Assembly (NCBI GenBank): GCA_037447655.1
Contig: JBBHKE010003058.1
Location: forward strand, 1-30,558
Origin: Zygnema cylindricum
Taxonomy: Eukaryota; Streptophyta; Zygnematophyceae; Zygnematales; Zygnemataceae
Length of the DNA: 30,558 nucleotides
Reading direction: 5' to 3'
The translations under genes and the position numbers were made by a program. Position 1 is the first letter of the stretch. Each line of letters starts with the position of its first letter. Below the pieces are notes generated by a model. It searched no databases and was not told the origin of the DNA. It saw only the letters and a program-made list of their open reading frames with translations. This document shows positions 1-9,774 of this stretch, piece by piece.

Positions 1-1212
1 GAAAAAGTTTCTTTTAAAAGTTAGGACATGCAACACATCTTCCAAGACCCTTTTCACAGGTTTTCTCTCTACGTTCAACATAAGTGACACCCTCCCCTTT
101 GCTTTTGACTCAACAGAGGTATCATCACTAAAATAAATTTTGATGGGTGAAATAGATTGAATACTCTCAAATAGATGGCGATTGCGGCACATGTGCGTAG
201 ATGCACCGGAGTCCATTATCCATTCGTCTTCCTCCACGCCTTCCGTTGCTTGTGCCATCGTAAATTATTTATTTTCACTGTTGTTGGGAAAGCTGCTCAC
301 GTCCTCCTCCTTCAGTTTGTTGAAAAGAGCAGTTGGTCGTCCACCTGATTGAGAAGGAACCCGACTTTCATCCGAACCAGAGAAAAAAATTCTTGTGGCT
401 TTCGCTCTCTTGTAGGCATGACACATTCTGAACACATGCCCTTTTTCATCACAATAATAGCAAGTTAAAGGTGACTTTCTAGGACCACTCCCTTTACCAC
501 TGCCACTGCCATTCTTAGAGTCTAAAAACTGGTTAGCTAGTGCGTGCACGGACTTACTACTACCTCTTTGTGAAATCTGGTTAGCTTCTTCGCTTAAAAT
601 AAACTGAATTGTTAACGCAATATTCCACTTACGTTGTGGAAGACCCCTAAACCTATCCATGACTCCCTTATATTCATCTGGCAGAGTTCTCATTAACAAC
701 ATAGCCTGCTGAGGTGGTGTAAAATTTCCCACATGCACTAGTACTCTGAATGAACAACCTTTTCATAGCATGACAATGATCTGACATACTACCTCCAAAA
801 TACTTAAATTCAAAAATCTGAGTGGCTTTGTTAGTCTGGACAGTAACATCTAGCTGAACATATATACCACATACACTGAACCAAACTTCAGAGGCTTTCT
901 TCATCTCAACATACGACATTACCAAGTCTTTTGTCATTGACTGCTTCAAGACGTTGAGGTAATGGAGATTCTTCTTTCTCCAATCCGGCGGAGTCTCATC
1001 GGCATTCCTTCCACAATGGGTGACAAGTTCCTCTCCTCGAAATTTAAGCTTAACATGTCTTCCCAACATAAGCAGTAAAATCGATCAAAAATAGGCAATT
1101 TGGGCGGTGGGCCTATAACCTGTTGCATGTCATGGGCATTCTGACTTGGCTGTGATCCACTCCCACTAGGAGTCACGCTTGCACCAGCAGGAACAGAGCC
1201 ATTATTAGACAT
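1..1212 (-). pseudogene. Element A copia gag and start of protease (partial, frameshifted)
   Basis: Encodes the capsid/nucleocapsid polyprotein of a Ty1/copia retrotransposon and the first part of the pol protease; the rest lies beyond the left edge. Reading on the minus strand, Met at 1212-1210 opens a Ser/Gly/Pro-rich N-terminus, followed at the LTR/PBS junction by QQVIGPPPKLPIF. The frame changes near 1040 and 745. The middle part carries KDLVMSYVEMKKASEVW and a GGSM segment typical of copia Gag. Near 430-470 a CCHC knuckle is seen, CYYCDEKGHVFRMC. The gag frame ends at TAA 267-265, and the same frame then reads straight into a protease with DSGAST (Asp codon 213-211). Gag resembles that of element C (EDLVMSYLSFKRAAELW). 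Family assignment is secure; two frameshifts make it a pseudogene. Confidence 0.85.
1108..1120 (-). other. Primer binding site of element A (half-tRNA iMet type)
   Basis: Minus-strand GGTTATAGGCCCA directly follows the LTR1 terminal CA. It differs at one base from GGTTATGGGCCCA, the complement of the anticodon arm of eukaryotic initiator tRNA-Met. It also lies inside the gag reading frame, decoded as Val-Ile-Gly instead of Val-Met-Gly. Confidence 0.7.
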
Positions 1213-2446
1213 GACAGCAAAAGCAAACCCAAAGAGAAATACCTAGTAGACTAGATCCATATTGTAAGATATGTAACGTCAAAAGAGAGAGGTCTTTCAA
1301 CCAGACAAACATATACCACAGCCAAATCAAGGACTATATAACAGAAGACACCTTAAAGTGCACTTAATGCTCTCATTTTGTTAACTCTATGTAGAATGTA
1401 CATTCTGTATTGAATTGATCAATCATAGTTGAACTAAATACTCAAAAGATATAGAAAACATCTAAAACGTGTTTACATGGTTCACCTAAATATCTACTGA
1501 CAAAAAATCTAAGTACTTGGACCAAAATTGTCTAGTAACAATATCTAGACCCTAAAAATCTAGGAGATATGTTTCACGTCTACATTTATAGGCGGTTGTA
1601 CACACTAATTTACTCAAAAATAACTACTAGAGTAGATACTAAAAAATCCACACCAAATAGAACTAATATTGAATAGTTGGTGGTCCAAAAATATTCTAAG
1701 TCCTAGACTCTAATTTTTAAGACTTACTAATGCTTACTTTTCAATATTTACCGCGTTTGCTGACAACTCACAATTATTTAAGCAAAACGCTCAAATAAAT
1801 CAAGAGATATAACCTAGAGAATATCATTTAAAATGCACATATGTGCTCCTAGAAACCTCATGAACGAAAAACATAAAAATCACTAAGTCCAAGAGTTTAT
1901 GTAAATAAATTCTACTACTACCTAACTAACCAATCACAACACTATAGAGATTTTACTGTACTCTTTAACCGTACACTAATGTAATCTAACTTGGTACCTA
2001 TTGTATGTTAAATTCCTCAACCGTACGTCTATTGTTTGGAACAGGCAGACAAATCCTAATTGTCTACAAAAGTCTTTTATTAACTGTACACACTAATAAA
2101 CAAATACACGTGACGACAAACTCTCGTTTCAACAAAGTTATCATCGACATTGAAACCTTATACGTGACGAGATTCGTCGTGTCATTGTGGTCCACTTATT
2201 CTGGTAGGTCTTTGTCGTTCAATCTTGTCTATCGGACGGTATGTCATAATTATACAGTGCGTGCCATTTCGTAATCTTACTTTTACTTAAGAACCGTCCG
2301 ATGTGATCTCCTTAGTTTCGTACAGTCAAGATTTTCAGTTTACACTATTTTTGACACATAGTTTGGAACAACTCTAAAAATGTTTCTAAGTCCTGTATTT
2401 TCCTCTCACATAATACACAGAAGACTAAAGCTTTTATAAACTAACA
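1121..2446 (-). repeat. LTR1 (element A 5' LTR and A' 3' LTR)
   Basis: On the minus strand it starts TGTTAG at 2446, just after a purine-rich stretch ending GGAG, and ends GCAACA at 1121 just before the priming site. Length is 1326 bp. The last 92 bases encode the N-terminus of element A Gag from ATG 1212-1210. It carries two copies of the GGACTTAGAA motif (minus strand, about 1681-1710 and 2376-2400). It sits between a pol end and a gag start in the same orientation, as in a tandem made by LTR-LTR recombination. Both boundaries were placed by TG/CA and neighbouring PBS/PPT, without a second LTR copy to compare. Confidence 0.65.
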
Positions 2447-2469
2447 CTCCACTAAAGCTTTAGACTCTC

Positions 2470-4636
2470 TTAACCACTCAACCCACAAGCATCTCTGCAA
2501 AAGTGTAACTTAGGAGCAGGTAAGGCCTTTGTCAACATGTCATCCATCATTTTCTCATCGGGTAAATAACAAAGTTTCACAATTTTGTCAAAGACCTTTT
2601 CTCGAACAAAATGAAGTCTGAAATCCATATGCTTGCTTTTTTAATGATGTGTACGATTAGATGCGATGGCAATGGCAACTTGATTCTTACACCACAGAGT
2701 TTGCACACCAATTTGCATGAAGCCTAGCTTCGAAGCAGAGATTTAACCTATAGCAATTCCTTGATGGCTAACCATGTAACCATGTGTTTTGCCTCCATTG
2801 TTGACTGGGCAGTGATCTTGCGAAGCTTGCTGCTCCAACAACAGGTTCTGTTTCCGACTTGTAAAACATATCTCGTTGTCCATCGTCTGCTGGGCATCTC
2901 ACCATAGCTAGCATCTCTAAACGTTTGAAGTTTTACTTCGTCTCCGTCAAGAGTTAGCTTGAACTCTCCAGTTCCTGCCAAGTATCTTAGGACTCGTTTT
3001 ACTGCCTCCCAATCTGATTTTCTTAGATTCTGAAGACTCTTGCTCAGCGCCCCTACTGCTGCTGCAATATCCGGACGTGTGAAATTCATAAAATATATTA
3101 GACTCCCAACGATATGTCGATAGGGAATCTTTTCCATAAAATTTGACTCCCCTATTTTTAGACTCTCTCCCACAATAATTTATGAGTCCATTTGTGCTCC
3201 CTCCAATTTCCGTCTGAATTCAATAGGAGTGGCCGCTCCCTTTAAATCATTCTTGTCAAATTTTTCCAGCATATTCCCTTTAGCCTCTTTGTGTGTAAGT
3301 CCAATTATTCTTTTACTTCTATCTCTCTCTACTTGTATACCAAGAATGTACTTTACCTCTCCTAATTTTTTCATTTCAAATCTAGATTTTAAGACAGTTT
3401 TGATTCTGTTAACTCCTTTAATCGTCTTTGAAATAATCAACAAGTCATCAACATATTCAGCAAAAAAAATTGTTTTATCCTCTCTTTCCATAACATAAAT
3501 TGAGTGATTAGAACTTATCATAGTGAAACCAAGACTAGTCAAATACTCATCTTATTTTAGATTCTATTGCCTCGGGGCCTGCTTGAGCCCATAGAGTGAT
3601 TTCAAAAGTTTGCACACTAGGTTTTTCTTTCCCTTCTCTTAGTACAATTTGTAGTTGTTTTATATAAATTAGTTCTTCTAGTTCTCCGTGTAAAAAGGGA
3701 GTCTTTAAATCCATTTGATGTATATCCATGTTTTCTATAGCTGCAAGTGTTAACAGAATGCGGACAGTTGGAAATCTAACTACTGGTGAAAATGTCCCCA
3801 CATAGTTAGTTCCTTCTTTTTAATCAGAACCTTTTGATACTAGCCTAGCTTTGTATCTTTCGATGGTATTATCAGGATTAAGTTTTACTTTAAAGACCCA
3901 CTTACTCCCAATTGCTTTACTATCTAGAGGAAGTTCCACGAGTTCCCACGTTTGGGCCTCCTTAATTGATTTGATTTCGTCATTTGCTGCTACTATCCAG
4001 TGTTCTTTTTCCGGTGCACAAAACGCTTGCTGAATGGTAAGAGGCTCCTCAAAATTTTTATTGAATGCATAATGGTTTGCACTTGCATTGCGTTGACTAA
4101 TTGTTATTCTTCCCTCGGAAATTTTGAGGCTGAAATTGACGGAAGCCTTACATTGCGTTTCTCTGAGACTGTTTGTCCATTTGTGTTCTAATTTGGTAAG
4201 TCACTGTTTGTCCATTTGTGTTCTGATTTGGTAAGTCAGCGACGAGATGCTCTCGTCGCTTATTTTGCGACGATGTTGTTTCGTCGCTAATTTGTGTATT
4301 CCGCCGATTCCTTATTCATCGATTGGATCAATTCGTCGTTGGTTGAAAGACGGGCCAGTTTGGTCCCGTATTTTGTTGATGTCTCCAGCTCCTACTGTCG
4401 AAGGGTCAGCGCCGACCCCTTCTCGTCGTTTTTTCAGCGATGAGACATTCTCATTGCTATCCGTGTTTGTTGTTTCTCGTATACTCGAGGTCAGCCACGG
4501 TTTGTGTACTAGAAAAACATATTCAACAATTTTCTCAACCTTCTCCTCTGCTAACATTTGAAAGACATCAATTGATTTCTCTTCATCTTTAATTCTAATA
4601 GTCCTAATGATAAATATTTTCTTTTTATTTTGTATG
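2470..4636 (-). pseudogene. Element A' copia reverse transcriptase/RNase H (degenerate pol)
   Basis: Remnant of copia pol on the minus strand, broken into several frames. From high to low coordinates: an integrase C-terminal piece near 4600 (KSIDVF, aligning with element B around KSVNHF), a linker with stops, the RT start (AIGSKWVFKVKLNPDNTIERYKA near 3880), RT domain with FSPVVRFPTVRILL and HQMDLKTPFLHGELEELIY (about 3640-3790), the catalytic YVDDLLI near 3450, LGEVKYILGIQVERD, then connection/RNase H (VGSLIYFMNFTRPDIAAAV and STMEAKH). After 2748 the frame shifts and the RNase H end reads KSKHMDFRLHFVREKV, ending at TAA 2472-2470. Gag, protease and most of integrase are absent; LTR2 is fused straight to the integrase end. 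Not functional. Confidence 0.85.
4168..4237. repeat. 35-bp tandem duplication in the A' linker
   Basis: Two adjacent 35-base copies, 4168-4202 and 4203-4237, beginning ACTGTTTGTCC, differ at one base. They lie in the poorly constrained linker between integrase and RT and look like a simple slippage duplication. Confidence 0.85.
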
Positions 4637-5887
4637 TGTTGTCCATAGTATATATTAGCCATGGATTACTCACGGAAGACATCCACAGACTACCCCAAAA
4701 CAGCTACGTTTCACATAGCAGAGATTACTCCAAAATACACAAAATCACCTCAAACTGCACCAATATGCAGTGTACCATAAAAAATGTAAACTTCCAAAGT
4801 TAGAGCCAAATCCACCAAGGAATCTAGAAGATATAACCTCCGGTGTTTTCCAAAAATAGTTTACAGCTTCTCAAACTAACCAAGTAGACTTCTCATAGAA
4901 TTCTACAAAGCTAACAAAACAGACTGAAACTACACACGCATATAGTTTTTAGATCATAGAATATCTTCACAAAGTTTCGCATCAAAACATCAATCAGAGT
5001 GATGATACCGCTAGGTCAAAGTTGCTAAAAAACAGTCTGCCATTTCTTTGATGAAAATGAGTGTGATACTAAAATAAACGAAGTCTTGCAAGTTATGCTC
5101 CCAATGTAACCAACTGGGGCCTACACTAATCCTAGAGCAACACGTGTCACTAAGTACTGTACACGATAAAAAAATGTACGTCTAATGAACCTAAGGTAAG
5201 TCCAAACCCTAATTGCTACTTCCCGCTAACATAACACTAAAACACGAATTTATAATGAGCAAAAGACAAAACATTGTTGCTCCAAATATTTACACCGACA
5301 CCAGATCTTATGTTAAGTAACGCGAGTCCTCGAATTTTTCGAAAGCATCTGGGACGTCCAAAAATACATCGTGTGATTTGACGTGATTTCGCGTCCCCCT
5401 CTTTGAAAAAATAACGGCGGCCTTTGTCCGCCGTCCGTAGATGTTATTCGACACCCTCGATGTCGCGCAACGTGGTCTCAAAGTCCACTTGACAAAACGA
5501 CGTCAATCGACCAAATCTTCTTCCTACCGCGACCTCGTCGTTCGCCATGAATACACCTGTCAAACATAAAGTACACTTGTCCCAAAAATAGATTCTATGA
5601 CATGCCGTACTTTTCCATAAATTTTGTCTGTCTTATAATGTTTCATATCAAACACTTTGTAATGTTTCACGTCAGATCGCTTCAGGATCTGCCGTCCATT
5701 TCGAATGCTTGTTCGCGCCACCCAATTTGACCTTCATGTCACTTTAATATTATTCGTATAACTACTCCCCCAATCCGCAAATTTATTCGAACCTCCACGT
5801 TAGTACTTACGGATTAAAACTCCGCACGAAACGTCGCGTGCACACAAAATGTCCCGTACGCACGAAACTTACATTTCAAAAATATCA
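4637..5887 (-). repeat. LTR2, C-family LTR
   Basis: On the minus strand this aligns along much of its length with the element C LTR at 17063-18161. Shared blocks include the start (TTTTGAAA then TTCGTGCGTACG), GGATTGGGGGAGT, a region near CCTTGGTGGATTTGGCT, GCATATTGGTGCAGTTTGAG and the end, ATGGACAACA. It ends CA at 4637. An ATG at 4662-4660 lies in the same phase to the LTR end as in the other LTRs. The start at 5887 (TG preceded by CGGGGGAG) matches where C homology begins, but a similar GGGGGAG also occurs inside the LTR, so the PPT reading is not firm. No priming site follows: internal DNA begins directly with integrase-end sequence. Confidence 0.65.
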
Positions 5888-6286
5888 CTCCCCCGAAAAT
5901 TTAGTTTCGTGCATCTATGGAGCCACGTCACTAGCTGTCACACATACCATCAGTTGTTATACGTCTCCTCCATTTGCCTCCTTCAACTTAACCCGCAGAC
6001 TACCTCCAACCAAGTTTCCCTTGTTCCACCAACGCTTTCGCCACCTCCATATACCTTCTAAACTTAAAAATATATATATTTTTCATTTTCCGATTAAATT
6101 TTCGAATAAATGTTCCACATTGAATTTCGTATAGTACATTTACCGGATGTCCGGTTCAGACTTTGTCTGTCCAACTCTGTGAGTCTGTTCGTTTGAAATT
6201 TGGCACGTGTATGTGAGCGTTGGTGACATTATGAAATACGTGCACAATACTCATATGTCGACGTGTGTCCTTGTAGAAGTACAATA
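5888..6286. other. Unresolved, probably LTR-derived DNA
   Basis: No gene is supported. On the minus strand, the stretch ending at 6286 (TATTGTACTTCTACAAGGACA) differs at one position in 21 from part of the element H LTR near 22649-22669, so this is probably another LTR fragment cut by element B. An AT run (ATATATATAT) lies near 6070. Confidence 0.4.
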
Positions 6287-7346
6287 TGTAGAAATTAATG
6301 GCACATTTTTTAGTATTTTCTAGGTCTAAATAGAAATATAGAAAGAAGCCGAGGCAGTCTACCTCTAACTTCTCTCTCCAAACTCTCAAACTTGTCGCAG
6401 TCACTGAGAAATTGGAGAGGGAGCTAGAGCCATGGCTACCTAGGCTATCCAGAGGTTTACGGGAAATTTATATAAGTTAAAGGGTTTATTTTATTTAAAA
6501 TATATGTGCCGGCCGCAAGATTTGATCCTTGTACCTACCGGCCGGCAGACAGCAGATAGCCGGTAGCCTTAGCCGTTAAGTCTAGGATTAGTGTTACGTA
6601 GTATATAGTTTGATATTTATTTAAACATGTATGCGTAGGATTAATCATTTAACTGTAATTTATTACGGGATACATAGATCCGGTAATGTGTAAAGTACGG
6701 ATTACGGTACGGACTGAAAATCAATACCGCGCATTTATTTCTTAATTGAAACGAATGCCGCGCAAGTATTTATTTAGGCTACGATTAAATCCTGATTTAA
6801 TCGGACGGCCGGAAATAGCGCCGAGATCGCGGAAGAAGATTTCGGCGGTTAATGGCCATCGCGACATCGGATGACACGTGGCAAAATTACATTGGATCGT
6901 GGAATCTCCGGAGATTATGGCACCAAATCCGGATATGACATGTGTCGACATTTAGGCCATGTCGTACAATGTCCGTACTTAAAGCATACCGGCAGCCGTA
7001 CTTTTGCGTACGGAACTGTATTCTGATTGGTTCCGTACATCAGTAGATAGAGTCTGTGAGAGAGATAGGACTTAGAAAAATTAGGAGATAGGACACTCTC
7101 TCCCAGAGAGCTTCTATACAAAAGGTCAACTTTGACCCTCCATAACTTACTGCTCAGGGGAGCAAATTCAGAGACTCTTTTTGCTATCGACTCAAGAGAG
7201 TCTTGCCTTCACAGAGGTGCAGGTGGTCAAGATTTTTGTCTGCCAGGGTGACAGTTATTTTGCTGAAACACAAAGGGGTCAGGATTATCCTAGAGGCTTC
7301 TTGGAAGCTGTCTACTCTGAGGACTTATGGAGGTCTCACAGTTTCA
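6287..7346 (+). repeat. Element B 5' LTR
   Basis: Starts TGTAGAAATTAATGG and ends GTTTCA; matches the 3' LTR throughout. It holds GGACTTAGAA at about 7068-7077, an antisense tRNA-like box pair at 6516-6582, and an ATG at 7327 that opens the gag frame 20 bases before the LTR end. The GTACGG-rich middle has no further recognised element. Confidence 0.85.
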
Positions 7347-8451
7347 GGTTATGGGCCCACCCTCTAGGGTACCAATCTTTAATGGAACTAGCTTCATATA
7401 GAGGGAAAGTATGATGATAGGAGCTCTATGTGAAAAAAGGTTTTGGGGGATATTGAGTGGACGGTTGGGGCGTCCATTAAGTCTTGGAATTCCTCCAGGG
7501 TTTGGAGGAACCAGATTCACCAGGAAAGAGGATCCACCTTCAACGGAGGAAACAAAAGAAGGAGAGGTGGTGGACAAAGGAAAAGAGAAGGAGACGACCA
7601 CACCAATAGCAACTGGTTCGGCATTCATGTCACCTATTCCGAGGAACGAGGAGAATGATACTGAAACCTGGGACTTCAACAATATGGCGGCAAAACACTT
7701 CATCCTACGCCATCTCACTCAAGGACTTGCATGTCCTCATTTGCAGGTAGAAAGGGCATCCGATCTTTGGATGGCTCTCATAGAGATGTACCGAAGTGGT
7801 ACGATTCAGCAACAACAGTTGGCTGATCAGAAAGTTAAGGAGTATGTATACAAAGGGGGAAATATGTTGGATTTTTGCAATGAGCTTGCTACACTCCTCA
7901 TGGAGCTAGAGAGTGCGGGAAAAGATTTTAATGAAAAAGAAAAGGTTAACTGTTTACTGATGAAGTTACCTGATGAGTTCGTGAACATAGTTTACCGTGT
8001 GCAGGACTTCCCTCACTCAAGGTGGATATGGAACACAGTGGTAGGGATGATTCTAATTTGAAAGAATGCAGTTGAGATCCGAAGGGGAGGAAAGAGTGGC
8101 CAAGCCTTGGCAACAGCGAGTGATTGGAGGAACAGGGATTCCCGGAAACCGGTCGGAAACTATGGGGGTAGGGAGCAAAAAAAACAGGCCGACGAGTGCG
8201 AACCAAGGGCTCCCAAAGGTTTATGTCATTTTTGTAAGAAACCGTGGCATTATATGGCAGAGTGCACTAAGTTAACCGAGCTTCGGCTAAAGGAGGGGCA
8301 GACCGGTGGTACCCCGAGAGGAAAGAAAAAGGCCCTTGTCACACAGGTACTTGAGGCGGAATCCGAGGACGAGGACGATGAGCTCCTTTTGGATGAGGAG
8401 TTGGAGGCGAAAAATGAGGTCGAAATTCCACGAAGGCAGAAATGTGCTTAA
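7327..8451 (+). pseudogene. Element B gag
   Basis: Copia Gag, all in one frame from ATG 7327 inside the LTR through the PBS. The start reads MEVSQFQVMGPPSRVPIFNG and the conserved copia Gag pattern F-x-G...W follows, with the Trp now TAG at 7399-7401. A hydrophilic segment (about 7555-7620) and the capsid-like part with ERASDLWMALIEMYRSGTI and LLMKLPDEF follow. A second stop, TGA 8059-8061, replaces an Arg codon: element F reads ILVREN where B reads ILI-stop-KN. The CCHC knuckle CHFCKKPWHYMAEC lies at about 8224-8268, then an acidic stretch of Glu/Asp. The frame ends at TAA 8449-8451 and protease continues in the same frame. The choice of 7327 rests on the shared phase in other LTRs. Confidence 0.8.
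7347..7359 (+). other. Primer binding site of element B (half-tRNA iMet)
   Basis: GGTTATGGGCCCA starts immediately after the LTR CA. It is the reverse complement of the anticodon arm of eukaryotic initiator tRNA-Met (GGGCCCAUAACC, containing anticodon CAU), the half-tRNA primer known for Drosophila copia and yeast Ty5. The ATG in it is the complement of the anticodon and is in frame with gag. Confidence 0.85.
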
Positions 8452-9774
8452 GGTGGATTGAAAGGTGAAGCAGGCTGGATCATAGATTCAGGTGCCTCCA
8501 TGCACATGTGTAAGGATAGGCACCTGTTCACTAAGATAAGAAAGATTCCCACCGTAGAGATAGAGTACGGGGATGGGAGGATAGTCACCACTACTCTTGT
8601 AGGATCGGTAGATTTGAAAGTGTTAGTAGAAGGAAAGACATCCACATTAACATTCTCGGATGTATTGTTTATTCCGGAGCTGAACAAAAATCTTATCTCT
8701 ACATCAATATTAGATGATAAGGGTTTTTTCACTAGCACTAGGGAAGGAGTCTTTACTGCTAGTTTTGAGGAGGATGTCTATTTCATTGCTGAGAAAGGTA
8801 GCCATGGGATGTTTAGGCTGATCTTAAGTAATGAAAAGAAGAAACTTTATTATGCTGGTGTTCATGATATTATGATGTGGCATAAGAGGCTTAGGCATGT
8901 GAATCTAGATAAGTTAAGAGAGATGAAAAAGATGGGAGTGGTAGAAGGGATTCATTTCAGTGAGAGTGATCATATAAGTGATTGTAGTGGATGTGCTCAA
9001 GGTAAAGCACACAGATTACCCTTTCCTAAATCAGCCACCTATAAGGGAGAAAAAATTCTAGATCTAGTACACACAGATATTTGGGGACCGGCTAAAGTGC
9101 CCTCACCGGGGGGGAAGAGATTTATGATGACTATAACTGATGATTGGTCTCGGTATTCCCGGGTGTATTTTTTGAAAAACAAGTCAGAAGCTCAGGATTG
9201 TTTTAGACAGTATAAAGCGTGGAGCGAAAAACTCCATGAAACTCCAATCAAGAGAGTAAGGAGTGACAATGGTGGAGAGTATACTTCTAACCAGTTTGAG
9301 GATTTTCTGAGGGAAGATGTGGTCCAACACCAAAAGAGAGTTCCAGAAAATCCGGAACAGAATGGGGTAGCTAAAAGATTAAATAGAACACTAAGTGATA
9401 GTGCTAGAAGTATGTTGTCAGATAAAAAGATAGGAAAAAGGTTTTGGGTAGAAGCAATTAACTGTGCTAATTACCTCAAGAATAGAGTTCTTACTTCAGC
9501 TATAAAAGATCAAACACCTTATGAGAGATGGACAGGCCGGAAACCAGACATATCTCACTTAAAGGTTTTCGGCAGTCAAGTGTTCAGTCTAGATACCAAT
9601 CGGTCCATTTGGAAGCTAGATCCTAAAGGAAAATCGGGATACTTATTAGGATATGATGAAGATGTTAAAGGATATAGAGTTTATGATCTAAAAAGGGAAG
9701 ATATAATCTTAGTAAAGCATCTAGTAGTTATGGATGAAGGAAAGTCTGTGAATCATTTCAAATATACGAAGTGA
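8452..9774 (+). pseudogene. Element B pol: protease and integrase
   Basis: An open stretch of 440 codons. The aspartic protease has DSGAS (Asp codon at 8485) and the downstream FIPELNKNLIS. The integrase zinc-binding (GAG-pre-integrase) region follows, WHKRLRHVNLDKL ... CSGCAQGK. The catalytic core has Asp in LVHTDIWGP, Asp in RSDNGGEYTS and Glu in NPEQNGVAKRLNRTL; the C-terminal part holds TPYERWTGRKPDISHLKVFG. All expected motifs are visible, so this section could have been functional recently. It is separated from gag by TAA 8449-8451 and from the RT part by TGA 9772-9774, both in frame. Confidence 0.88.

Noticed and set aside
2005-2274. 89-codon open stretch on the plus strand
   Set aside because: Lies within LTR1, antisense to it, without motif or homology to known domains.
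5888-5905. CGGGGGAG before LTR2 as a definite polypurine tract
   Set aside because: A similar GGGGGAG occurs inside the same LTR, and upstream DNA has no RNase H end.
5838-6134. 98-codon open stretch on the plus strand
   Set aside because: Crosses the LTR2 boundary and overlaps other open frames; low-complexity, no recognisable domain.
7181-7414. 77-codon frame across the B LTR end and PBS
   Set aside because: It is out of frame with gag; the gag frame starting at 7327 explains the junction better and is conserved in phase elsewhere.
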